From Triops longicaudatus (taxonomy: Eukaryota > Arthropoda > Branchiopoda > Notostraca > Triopsidae), in NCBI GenBank assembly GCA_022885665.1, contig JAGQDJ010000633.1, positions 1,488,001 through 1,552,000 of the forward strand: a stretch of DNA of 64,000 nt, given 5' to 3'. Both the position numbers and the translations under genes were made by a program. This document shows, one piece after another, positions 11,001 through 20,241 of this stretch (within the stretch, counting starts at the first letter, position 1; each line of letters starts with the position of its first letter). The notes under the pieces were generated by a model that saw nothing but the letters and a program-made list of their open reading frames with translations, made no database searches and was not told the DNA's origin.

Positions 11001-14000
11001 CAGGACAATGGTCAACTTAAACATAACCAAGAACAGCGGCACCTTTGACTAAGTTGTGGTATATTGGGAAAAAGAATCGCACAAAAAGTAAATACAAAGT
11101 ATCCGTATTTAACTATCTCCGAGAAAAAAAATACACTATTATGAGTATACTAGCCTTCCATATTTTGTGGAACAAAATCTCACTGTCCTATTAAAATTAA
11201 CGAATATAAAACAAACGTGAATTAAAAAGCTCCTTCACAATCACCAAGTGCGGATTATTTTCCTTAATCACCTTACAAATTTTCACTAAATTCGTTTACA
11301 TTTCGATGGTTATGTAGTTCATCAACTTCTTGACCAAAATATGGTAACATATTTTTGAAACGTGTGTCAACTGTTCAAACTCTTTATCCTTCGTAATTTA
11401 AAAAGCACTTTTTATATGGGTGTACATTACAAAAGCTAATGCGACAATTCGATTCGAACTGTCCCATTCGATTTGAGTATGGACAACGCGATTGCAAAAC
11501 GATACTGTATGTCATTCTTGCTTAGCGAATCGCCACCTACGATTTACTGGGTATATGAAAAATACGGATACTTTCTCCACTTGCCGTTGCAATACCGACA
11601 AAAATTCAGACGCAGCTTTTTTAACATGCAGGAAAGTCAAAATAATATTGACGCGTTCAAATCCAGGCTTTGCCACCTTAATCTCTACATTTTTGGGTTA
11701 AATAATGCTGAATTGCACACGGTTGAGCTCCGATTCTATCGACTCCAACTACGGACCTTCCATTACATCAACAACTACGTAACAGCTTTTTCTACGCTAT
11801 GTATGTTTGTATTGTTTTCGAATTTGCTATAACCTTCATTCGTATTAAAGCTTGTCTCGTAAGTCTCAAAACCTTAGTGCAACTGTAGCGGGAAAAATGC
11901 AATTAATCTTCTGTTACAACTTATCAACATCATTCTTGAGTGTTCCAACTTTTCCACAATTTAATGAAAACATGCATTCCATTTTGCCGTCTATCGGACA
12001 TGTCGACCAAACCCAGTCCTACTAGTGACAAAAGCTTAGCTTTACTGCATACGTTTTTGCAGCTAGATCCGCTTATTTACAGACTGATGATTCGAAAATC
12101 GGTCTAATTGATATTAAATTACTATTCTGCTATCATGCAGAATAGATAAATTCCGTCAAACTTCCATTCTATGCCTATACAATCGAACTCCATTGTATTG
12201 ATATATACAATGGAATATATAGGGCTGCTCCTCGTTAGGAGCTTATGTATTTTAAGAGCCCTGGGAAGTTGGATAGGAGTTTAAGAAATAAGTGTCGACA
12301 GCAGTAAATTCCCAACTGAAACACAAAACTGGATACTTTTCTTTAGTATCAAGGACAACGCGTGTAATGGTTAAAAAAAACTGGTAGTTGCAGTACCATG
12401 GCAGTGACTCACGACGAGCTCCGAACCTCAACAAGGCCTTGTAAAAGAATCTCGCAAGAGATCAGATAAGACTTTCCGAACGGTTACTGACCTCGAACGT
12501 ATTCAAGACTCCATCTTAACGGTAATAAACAGATATGTATTCTATTTCTATAACACTTGACACTTGGTACTTAGGGACAAGGGATAGTGCGTGAAGTCTT
12601 AAGCCGTCCGAGACAGTATCGCTACGTCGTTTATTTGACTTCCAACCCCGTTATTCTCAATCCCCTTGCCGTAATACTTGCGAGCGTCTTTGATACGGTG
12701 TACCGAGATCACGTGTCGGATGACGTTGCTTTTCTGATGGAACATTTTACCACAAAGGAAGCAAGCGAAAGCCGGGTGCTTGCCACACTCCAGCTTTGTG
12801 TGCCTGGTAAGATTGCTGTGATGGCGGTAGGCTCGCCCACAAACCCCACACTTATGCCAGACTACATGGCTTGTCTCGGGCCCTGGAACAGAAATCGAAG
12901 GCTTCGGGTCAGAACAATCGGACGACCTTCGTCAATCGTGAGCTCATCATAGGTACACTAGTAAGGAACTGCAACAAAGACCCCTAAATACCCATTTCCC
13001 TTCCAAGTAACTGACACTTGCTACTCAAATCAAGACCAGGATCTAACGCTTCCGAAAGTTCCAGACATGAAAAGCAAAATTCTACGAAAAGGGCGTCTCG
13101 TTTTTCCTTCAACAGTAATATATTACACCACACTTCCAACTTGACTCGAGTGCAATAAAAAAATCTTTTGGCGGCCATGTCACACAAAACAACAGTACAA
13201 GACACAGGTGTCTCCCATCAAGTGATTTCCCGTATGGGGAGAAAGTGAGGAGCGAACAGTCACACCGAACTGAACGTCACATTACTAAACTAAAACGACA
13301 TCGGTAATTTTGCGGTGACGTTGAGATACGTAATGTCTTTGCAAATCGGCTCTTCTATGCGAGCGATATTGACAAACTTCACAAGAAAAGCGTGGAAGCA
13401 CCCCACTACAGGCAGTGTGCGTTCGGTGGCCCGCGAGAGCTGTCCGACTTTTGAAACCTTTGCCACACCGTTGACAGCGCAAAGCGGGGGTTCCGTGCGG
13501 CGCCGAGAGATCCGCATCTGTAACAAGGAGCATAAACGAATGTCATATGAATGCTGGGCGCTCTCTACTAACGCGTTAATCATGTCTGGATTTTGGCCAA
13601 GGTAGGCGCACCTTTTGCGTTCTCAACACTTGTCTACTCAAGATACAGTAAAGAAACTCGGGACTAAAATAATATTCGGCGTTGGAATAAAAAACGAACT
13701 CAACATACGGAGGAAAGCTGTAACTGAGAATAACTGAAGGTACTAACAGTAGCAAAGGAAAATAATTCATTCCACGAAAGCTGCGTATGCAAAAACTTGC
13801 GTCATTATTGAAAGGTGGGATTACTGTATTGTCTTAAGGGAACTAAAAACTTCACGTTTGCATTAAAATGGACAATCTTGAGTAAAAACTATTTGATGGC
13901 ACTCTTGTTTTCTTGGGACGAGAAAAAAGAAGCGCCAGAAAACTTGTGTCTCCTACGCACATGCTTGTTCAAATTTCCTTTGAAATTGGATTCATAAGGG

Positions 14001-17000
14001 CACAGAGCACAGCGCAGCGGAGGCTGCCTCCTGCCGCACACATAGCGATGGTGTGTTAAGAAACTATGGCGATTCTTGTAGGTTTTGCCACAAACGCAGA
14101 GGAAGTCCGAAGCTCGCCCAACACCGCCTGTCGCGAGATCTGTAAAAACGGCAGAATACAGACAAACAGATATGGGAGATAATCGGTAAAAATTCGCTTT
14201 TTCTTGGTGTGCGTGGCAACAAGTCAAGGCCTCGATCGCTTTCCTTTTAATTTTGAGTGGCGACGTGTCATAAGTACAAAGAAGGACTGAATTGGTTAAA
14301 AGAGGTTATTTCTAAGACGAAGATGAGAATATCGACGTAGTCAAGCAAGCACGGGCAAGTTGGAAGCCGAGACGGCGGACAAACTAGTACAACCCTGGGA
14401 AAACTAAGTTGCACAGGATGAAAGCACATGCCGTAGCAAACCATTCTTTGCAAAAATAATCGGAAAAGCCCGTGACAAACGCTGTCAAACTCCAGTATTC
14501 TACCCCCTACACTACGAAACAAGGAAATATAAAATGAATCTGCGAGTCGCCTGCGTTGAGAGTGATCACTTTATTGCAAAGTCATTGGAAGCCCTGAATA
14601 AGAAGAAAGTCACTTCTCATTTTACATGTTCTCGACAGTGTCGAAACACCATCGTGTGCAAAAATAGTAAGAGTGTAAATCTCAGGTGGTCAAGGCACAA
14701 GAAAAATCAAATCAAGGCAAAATTGTTCCCACGTTAAGAATAGACGGCGAGTCCCGCCAGCGGTACGGGAGCAAGGCACATGAATTTTACAACAGACGAA
14801 AAATAGACGAGAGCAGTACAAAAAGTCAGCTTGTCTAAGGCTTATTCAACCACCGTCACATCACTTTTCTTCTCTTCTGAATTATTATTATCGGACGGTT
14901 TGTCGTTGCGAGGCACCCGATGGATGCACTCCAAGTGACGCATCAGGTGGCTTTTATTGTACGTGCAATAGTCACATAAACTGCAGGTGTGGCGAGCAGG
15001 AGGTGTGCCGCAATTGTAGCGCTGGTGAACTTTCAAGGTATTTCGGTTCTTGTAACTTTTGCCACAGCGGGCGCACATGTAAGGCAAAGCCGGTACTGGT
15101 TTCCGCCCGTTGGTAATAGCCCTATAAAAAGAACAGACCAGAAAAGGTCGTCAGAGTGGAGTCTAGCTCTGAGGGAGGGGACTTTCCGTAACTTTTTCTA
15201 GTAAAGTAAGTGAGCCGAGCCCTACTTGTAATTAACATTCACATCATGGGCTTGCAGCATATGTACGATGACCTGTCGCCTGCGCTGTCCACGGAAGGGA
15301 CATTGACTACAGAAGTAGCCTTTATCGGGGGAGCAGGAAGAGCGAACGTGCAAGCGCAAAGCCAGGTCCGTCTTAAAGGTCCGGCTGCACCTGGAACACG
15401 CCCACAGTGACATAACCGAGGAAGACGAAGAGCTCGAAAACGCGAAATTCGGAGGTTGGATGTGGCGGCCATTACTCCAAGGCTGCTCTTTCTCTTCCTC
15501 TCCTGTAAGTATATGTGTGTGTGTCAGTTTTGCAGGATTCTTTGTGTGGGGGGTGGGGCATAAGGGTTAGTTACGAGAACGGCCTCCGAGAGCGGAGAAA
15601 GAGCGGAGAGAATCGGAAAAGCAAGAAGTCATCCCAGCCCGCGATGCAAGCAGTGTCGGGTACCTAATTCCGAAGAACAATAAGTAGGAAGGAAAATAGG
15701 AGCGGCTTCAACTACACGTCCTAATCCAATTTCTATGACCTCCTCGAGGAATGGAAAGGAGCCCAGAACGATCCCTTCACCGTGCAACGGGCATCAAAGC
15801 ATACCCGGACTCGAAGCAGAGACAGACCTTTTACTGAAGGAGTTTTTAACACCGATGCGGCCCTTTATAGACACCAATCAGTTAATTCCTCTCTGGAAAC
15901 TTGTTTTTTAGGTAATAAGAATTTCACGTTGGACTCTCCTCGAAAGACCTCGAATTGTAGCATCTTAAGAAGGGGTGCCATATAGGCACTGAATAGCAAC
16001 ACGCCATAGGTTTTATAAGCCGTCACTTCAGTACCAATACACACTAAGTAACGTATCGCGACTCCTCACCTATTATCTTGGAAATTGTCTACTATTTTTT
16101 GAAGTCTTGCTTGGAAAGTTCCTTCTGAACGCGTCAGGAAAAACTCGAAACGATCCCAACGCAAGATAGAATTACAACAACAAAAAATAAGGGTCAAGAA
16201 ACAGAAGACATGCAATCCCAAACTAGCTCAATACCACAACCCAAGCCAAAAACGAAGCGGGACAAGCAGCAAACCATTCAGGAGATGTCAAATTTGAAAA
16301 AAAGGGGGAAATCACTCTCAAAATTAGTAATGTGAATAATTACATGGGAGCAAACAAATTTCGTAAATGTTTCATATAATCAAACGAATGACAATATCTA
16401 GCTCAAAAATCTCACTGTGACAAGTAGCAACGAGTGTGATTGTTTTAATAATTTAAAGTTTTACGAGTCATCTCCAACGGTCTAGCTGCTCATTCCGAAA
16501 GCGTGCCAAAAATCCGCAGCGTGTCACCATACCTAGCGACAAGCATGGTGAACGCGACGCTAATCATGTGTGCTCTGACTTTTACAATAACACGGCTTTC
16601 ACCTCTTTCAGGTTTTGAAGCTTCTTGAACCAAATAAAACAAGCGGGTTTCAACTTCTCAAGATAACTCGAGACTTGCGACAAAGATCAACAAGTTCATA
16701 TTGCAGAATGTTGCTACTTGCTAGTCAGATTTTTGGCTCGCTTTGAGATACGAAAGGTTGTAGGTCTTACCTTGTCCACTGGGACCCTCTCCTGAAGCGT
16801 TGCTGTTGTCACCACCCCAACCTAGACAATATACACGTTAACCAATCGTTTCTGTGTCTATTAATTTCCTTTTTACCTTCGAAGACACCTTCTCCAGACG
16901 GACCAGCTCCTTCGACGTCGCTCCATTCGATGTCGCCATTACCCGTTTTGTCGTCCTCGAAATTGCTGTCGTCAGCCTCCACTTTAGGCTTAATGTTCAT

Positions 17001-18010
17001 GTAACTGTCGTCGCTAGCTTGAATATGGACAACATCAGGGTCTTTGCCTTCATCAGATTCAGCCAAACTTTCCGTTACAGTGATTTTGGGCTCAAACGAG
17101 GCGTTGTTGGTGGTAATTTTGTCGAGATCAGGATTAGTATAGCCCTCAGCTGCCGACAACACCGATGAGATGACCGGCGTTCCATTCTCAACGGCTTTCG
17201 TGGGAGCTTGACTAGCTTTGCTTTTAGAAGCGGAGCGTGTTGTAGGCGTAACAGTCGACGATGTCATGCTAATATTGGGAATGTAAACCATGGGCTGTTC
17301 AATGCTAGAAGGAGGGGATCCATTATTGTTGTTGGTTGACAAGGGGTTGTTATTATCATTAGAGTTCCGACGTTGGCGTTTGGAGCGGCGAGTTACGGTA
17401 GGAGATGTGACAGTTGGAGCGGGAGCAGGTTCAGGTTCTGGAGTCTTGGCTGGAGTAGTCGGAGGTGGTGCTATTGGTGTTGCAACAGGGGTTGAGGTTG
17501 TAATTTGAGGACGCGCTTGAGTTGCAGTCAACATGGAAGCTATGGCAGCTTGAGGCGCAGATGGACGGTCTTTCTTTTTGTCACCACTGTCCGCAAGGCC
17601 TTTAATACGTAGAGACTCTGCTGTCTGGATAAACGATGACAGCTGATCTTGAGCCACATTCACCTCTCCTCGGTACATATAGCTCATTAAGGCTTTCAAC
17701 TGCTCAAAACGTACATCTTTCATGTACACAACCACATGTTTCTCCGGCTGGTGGGCCAAGATTTCCTAAAATAAAATAAATGAATACTTAGTTCAGGCGT
17801 ATTTGGTTACTAAACACTAAATTTGAACACGTCACGTACTTGAAAATATGCGCTACAGGCGCATAATACTAAACGATGTGCACGTAAGAACTTTCCCTCT
17901 GCTGCCAAGGTAACATCCACAAGTGTTTCATTTTCCAGCAAGGAATCAAACACAGAAATAAGGGTGCTTTGGTGGTTGTTCCACCTCAGACAAAATTCTT
18001 GGTTGTCCAT
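7825..18010 (-). CDS. lola: Lola-type BTB zinc-finger transcription factor gene (whole locus)
   Basis: Nuclear BTB transcription factor, known in insects for axon guidance and neuronal identity, with one common N-terminus spliced to alternative zinc-finger ends. Common exons: 18010-17840 (BTB first half, EFCLRWNNHQSTLISVF), 17765-16877 (BTB second half, MSYMYRGEVNVAQDQLSSF, then a long Pro/Ser/Thr/Asn-rich linker), and an optional 51-nt cassette 16821-16771. Both donors leave one nucleotide (G). Nine terminal exons follow downstream, each with a first finger of C2HC type (C-x2-C-x12-H-x4-C) and a second of C2H2 type, then a stop. Eight of the nine have acceptors in the matching phase, and all nine are listed separately. 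The BTB sequence and terminal-exon design match Lola. The neighbouring genes are two further BTB factors. Confidence 0.95.
8070..8951. other. lola intronic/3' UTR sequence between exons A and B
   Basis: No zinc-finger signature or other coding exon seen on either strand. Expected to hold the 3' UTR and polyadenylation site for exon B transcripts. Confidence 0.5.
8952..9226 (-). CDS. lola: lola terminal exon B (zinc-finger pair)
   Basis: Acceptor ttgttttgtgttccag at 9227-9228, phase 1. Finger 1 is CPRCGKSYAQKYSMRLHLRN then EC (C2HC); finger 2 is CLFCPLKSRRNGNIRQHMRR then VH (C2H2). Tail ends VVDCDNTF, stop at 8952. Confidence 0.92.
9227..10040. other. lola intronic/3' UTR sequence between exons B and C
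   Basis: No supported exon. Small ORFs here lack domains and splice signals. Confidence 0.5.
10041..10312 (-). CDS. lola: lola terminal exon C (zinc-finger pair)
   Basis: Acceptor tttttcttgttgcag at 10313-10314, phase 1. Finger 1 is CPRCQKYYQHRSSLLLHLRD then HC (C2HC); finger 2 is CPHCSFRAFQNGHVRQHMAK then VH (C2H2). Short tail RFARQIFYDVDHSAI, stop at 10041. A 240-codon ORF overlaps it in another frame of the same strand and is not supported. Confidence 0.92.
10641..10885 (-). CDS. lola: lola terminal exon D (zinc-finger pair)
   Basis: Acceptor ttattatcttcgcag at 10886-10887, phase 1. Finger 1 is CPDCQRCYIDASGLNHHMRY then VC (C2HC); finger 2 is CFQCSRRFKLNQHLLRHLRT then VH (C2H2). Stop after RPKARAAC at 10641. 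Confidence 0.92.
12122..12145. repeat. Perfect 9-bp inverted repeat, 6-nt loop
   Basis: CTATTCTGC, six bases, then GCAGAATAG. It could form a short hairpin in either strand and is one of two such hairpins within 95 bp, between lola exons D and E. Confidence 0.7.
12189..12214. repeat. Perfect 10-bp inverted repeat, 6-nt loop
   Basis: TCCATTGTAT, six bases, then ATACAATGGA. It lies 43 nt from the hairpin at 12122-12145 and has the same loop length. Confidence 0.7.
12599..12882 (-). CDS. lola: lola terminal exon E (zinc-finger pair)
   Basis: Found by reading the minus strand directly: there is no internal start codon ahead of the fingers, so a start-based ORF search misses it. Acceptor gatttctgttccag at 12883-12884, phase 1. 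Finger 1 is KCGVCGRAYRHHSNLTRHTK then LEC; finger 2 is CFLCGKMFHQKSNVIRHVIS then VH. A tail of about 35 residues ends ILSRTA, stop at 12599. The plus-strand ORF over the same bases is its shadow. Confidence 0.9.
13285..13517 (-). CDS. lola: lola terminal exon F (zinc-finger pair with wider spacing)
   Basis: Acceptor ccttgttacag at 13518-13519, phase 1. Finger 1 is CQRCGKGFKSRTALAGHRTH then TAC; finger 2 is CEVCQYRSHRRADLQRHYVS then QRH. Both fingers have one residue more between their last two ligands than the other lola exons (H-x5-C and H-x5-H against H-x4). It stops after TDVVLV. Confidence 0.9.
13889..14139 (-). CDS. lola: lola terminal exon G (zinc-finger pair)
   Basis: Acceptor ccgtttttacag at 14140-14141, phase 1. 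Finger 1 reads FLCVCGKTYKNRHSFLTHHR then YVC: it has Cys-x-Cys in place of Cys-x2-Cys, unlike its siblings. Finger 2 is CALCPYESNFKGNLNKHVRR then RH, regular C2H2. It ends ENKSAIK, stop at 13889. Confidence 0.9.
14140..14841. other. lola intronic/3' UTR sequence between exons G and H
   Basis: No exon seen. A minus-strand AATAAA near 14575 is a plausible polyadenylation signal for exon H transcripts. Confidence 0.5.
14842..15095 (-). CDS. lola: lola terminal exon H (zinc-finger pair; acceptor uncertain)
   Basis: Finger 1 is CARCGKSYKNRNTLKVHQRY then NC (C2HC); finger 2 is CSLCDYCTYNKSHLMRHLEC then IH (C2H2). The tail is acidic/Asn-rich and the stop is at 14842. The obvious polypyrimidine acceptor (ttctttttatag, exon from 15121) would put the fingers out of frame with the common donor. 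A weaker AG at 15096-15097 restores phase, so the start given here is the phase-compatible one. A minus-strand AATAAA lies near 14575. See findings. Confidence 0.75.
15222..15502 (-). CDS. lola: lola terminal exon I (zinc-finger pair)
   Basis: Acceptor atacttacag at 15503-15504, phase 1, then about 36 residues of Glu/Ser-rich lead-in. Finger 1 is CSRCSRTFKTDLALRLHVRS then SC (C2HC) and finger 2 is FCSQCPFRGQRRRQVIVHML then QAH (C2H2). The stop is just after VNVNYK. This is the terminal exon closest to the common exons. Confidence 0.9.
15503..16770. other. lola intron between common exons and the terminal-exon bank
   Basis: About 1.3 kb with no further finger pair that I can find. A short TG repeat lies near 15516. 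Confidence 0.5.
16771..16821 (-). CDS. lola: lola 17-codon cassette exon (optional)
   Basis: A 51-nt exon with good splice signals (tattgtctag acceptor, CAAG|GTAAGA donor), phase 1 in and 1 out, so it can be skipped without frame change. It encodes WGGDNSNASGEGPSGQ plus split glycines. Its GEGPSG motif echoes the end of the preceding exon (GPSGEG), which suggests a small duplication. Usage cannot be told from sequence. Confidence 0.72.
16877..17765 (-). CDS. lola: lola common exon 2: BTB second half and linker
   Basis: Acceptor ttttattttag at 17766-17767; donor GAAG|GTAAAA at 16877, phase 0 in and 1 out. The first 75 codons finish the BTB (VVVYMKDVRFEQLKALMSYM, RGEVNVAQDQ, ESLRIKGLADS). The rest is low-complexity linker: Pro/Thr/Ala runs, a basic patch RRSKRQRRNS that could be a nuclear localisation signal, poly-Asn, and an acidic segment ending IEWSDVEGAGPSGEGVFEG. 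Confidence 0.95.
17840..18010 (-). CDS. lola: lola common exon 1: BTB domain, first half
   Basis: Starts at the ATG at 18010 (MDNQEFCLRWNN) and runs to the donor after YFQ at 17840 (CAA|GTACGT), phase 0. It carries the BTB alpha1/beta1 signature WNNHQSTLISVFDSLLENE and the VDVTLAAEGKFLRAHR region. The next exon continues the BTB fold in frame with EILAHQPEKH. Confidence 0.96.
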
Positions 18011-18092
18011 TCTGTCCGACTGACGTTGTGCTGGTAATAACTTAAAAGCACAGCAGGCACTTGCTCATGTTCTGCACGTTACACATCAAATC
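18011..18092 (-). other. lola: lola 5' UTR part of first coding exon (inferred)
   Basis: A clear acceptor (gattttcttgcag, AG at 18093-18094) lies 82 nt upstream of the lola ATG, so a non-coding leader is probably spliced to this point. The upstream first exon was not located. Confidence 0.5.
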
Positions 18093-20241
18093 CTGCAAGA
18101 AAATCAAAGAGATCACAGAATTAGCTTCATTCCAAATGAACACAAACATTAGAGATGTTACACTACACGTTAAGTAGAACTTCGCCGAGTTTAATACAAA
18201 TTAAGAAGATTATATTACACTTATCAGATAAAAGCAGGTAGTTCTTTTCACGTACACAATCTGCCTTGCTTCGAGGCGTGCCGTGCTGCGTGCAGAGGAC
18301 AAAGAACTCCAGACTTGCCACAAAATGGCGGCGCAGTACCGCTTTCCCAAACCTCGAGCGAAGGCACAGGCAGCTTTAGCTAAGCCAAACCTTCCCAGCT
18401 TCGCCTGGGTGACGCCGTCCCGGTCACGATGCGAAGCAATATACACAAGTACCCTCCCACACAGCTAAAATTTCCCCAACGCTCTCTTGCAACCACCGAG
18501 AGCCCCTTCTGACTATTTTGATAAAGACAGATTTCCTAACGACAGATATGGAATTCCGTTCCCTGTGCAGACATTAGTATTCAGAACAAAGCACAAGCAT
18601 GACACATTCGACAGGAAGCCGGACGCGACCAAGCCCAAAAATATTACGCTAACGCACATTCCAGCGGAATTCAGGGCATTATGAGCACATTGCGGTCAAA
18701 TATTGCTACAGAACTTAACCACCGTCAGCCTGTAGTCCAAGAAATAAAAAGTGACTTACCTCAATCACCTTCAATATTGAAACTGCGCAGTAATATTAGG
18801 GCAGTTGACCACACGCGGAAGTTCTGCGTACGAGAGCACAGTAGAAAATGTCGGTCCTCTGTCTCGTCCTGTTTTGCTATCGTGGTGTGCCGCGTTATAC
18901 TCGTACTGTAGTCTGGCTATACAAGAACGCAAAGGACCAAGTCCGACCCGCCAGCGAAAGCGCTACCCAAGCACCGGCTGCGCTTATCATGTGGGAAATT
19001 CGTATTGCTCCCCTACGCAGCGCAGCGCGTTACTGCAAACCGCATGCAATTCGCCTTCGGCGGACTCCAGCGGAAGCCGGAATGTTAGATGGGGGAACGG
19101 AAAGTCGACTGAAAGCTGAGACCAAGACAGGGGAGCGGATAACCAACAGAATGCAACGACGTAGCACTTCAAGGGTCGCGAAGAGATTTTCATACAGTTC
19201 TTTCCAAGGATCGAGCCCTGGTCAGGCAAGTTTCCTTGATCTTCTGTTTCCTCGAAGTCCAGCCAAACTACCCAACAGCTTCCTACTACGACGCGACCAT
19301 TGAGCTGCGCGGGACCCTGACGATTTCCACGCACTGAAGAACCATAACCGTGGCTGCGGACCGAAACCTAAAAGCAGTAGACGATGAGTAATTCAAGCGT
19401 GGTGAAGAAAGACCCGAGTGGAAACGGAAGATGGAGAAAAACGGGCAGAAAAAGCCGGAGGCTAGCTCTACGGAACAATAAGATGGTTAACGCTCTTGGG
19501 AATTCAGGTTGAAGGGCTGCTTTCTTTGACCTTGTAGTCTTTATTCCCCTCTTGGGATCTTTAAACTTTGTCAGCCCTTGCTGTTCAGCATGCAACGGTC
19601 GCCAAATTCCGCACATGAGTTGAGTTATCCATCTCAAAGACCAATCTGGTGTAACTTTTACTAATGAACTCATTTCTAACGTGTTAGTTCAGAACGTGCT
19701 TCGTAGAAGAAAACACTAAAGGATACACTAGAGCCCAGATTTTGTCAACACGATTATGAAAATTCCGATGATAAACTGCCGTTGAGCATTTTCTTGCAAA
19801 CAATGCCTTTCATGACCTTGAATAATTCATCTAATTCGCGGATAATGCACAACGGTATCATAATTATTTATTATTATAATAGTTAAAAAGCAGGATTTTA
19901 CTATCAGCTCTGATTACCTATTAGAATGTCAAGCACTTTTCATATTCAATAAACCTGTACCAAACTTGTTGACTGTTCTTAAGCTTTTGTCAAAATCGGA
20001 GTATTTCTGTAGAATTCTGTATGGTAAATAGGATTAAGAATGTTTTACGTCGTGTTTCCGCACACCTGCAGGACATGGCTACCTAGTCAGCTTTTTGGTA
20101 CACAAAAAAGGCACGTAACAAGCAAGTGTTAAGTCAGGTGGGCAAAAGGCACGATATCTCGAATAAAATTATGTATTGACCCATGAACCGGATACAGTAA
20201 CCAACATATAAAGCACAATAAACTTATAATATGACAGGCAA
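18093..20241. other. lola upstream region and UFM1 3' flank
   Basis: The segment 18230-19330 is noticeably more GC-rich than its surroundings and probably holds lola leader exons and promoter. Overlapping ORFs on both strands there (up to 151 codons) have no domain and fit open frames in GC-rich sequence. From 19700 the sequence is AT-rich; minus-strand AATAAA (tttatt near 19867) is a candidate UFM1 polyadenylation signal. Confidence 0.5.

Larger units (their letters stand above)
10886..12598. other. lola intronic/3' UTR sequence between exons D and E
   Basis: A 1.7-kb gap without a finger pair. It carries two perfect short inverted repeats (12122-12145 and 12189-12214, separate entries). 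Plus-strand ORFs at 11473-11832 have no recognisable domain. Confidence 0.5.

Noticed and set aside
11473..11832. 119-codon plus-strand ORF within lola
   Set aside because: No domain, AT-rich, and another frame of the same strand is also open over half of it.
12587..12952. 121-codon plus-strand ORF
   Set aside because: It is the antisense shadow of lola terminal exon E, which has canonical finger ligands and a phase-matched acceptor.
18848..19303. 151-codon plus-strand ORF upstream of lola
   Set aside because: No domain, overlapped by open frames on the other strand, and located in a GC-rich segment where stops are rare.
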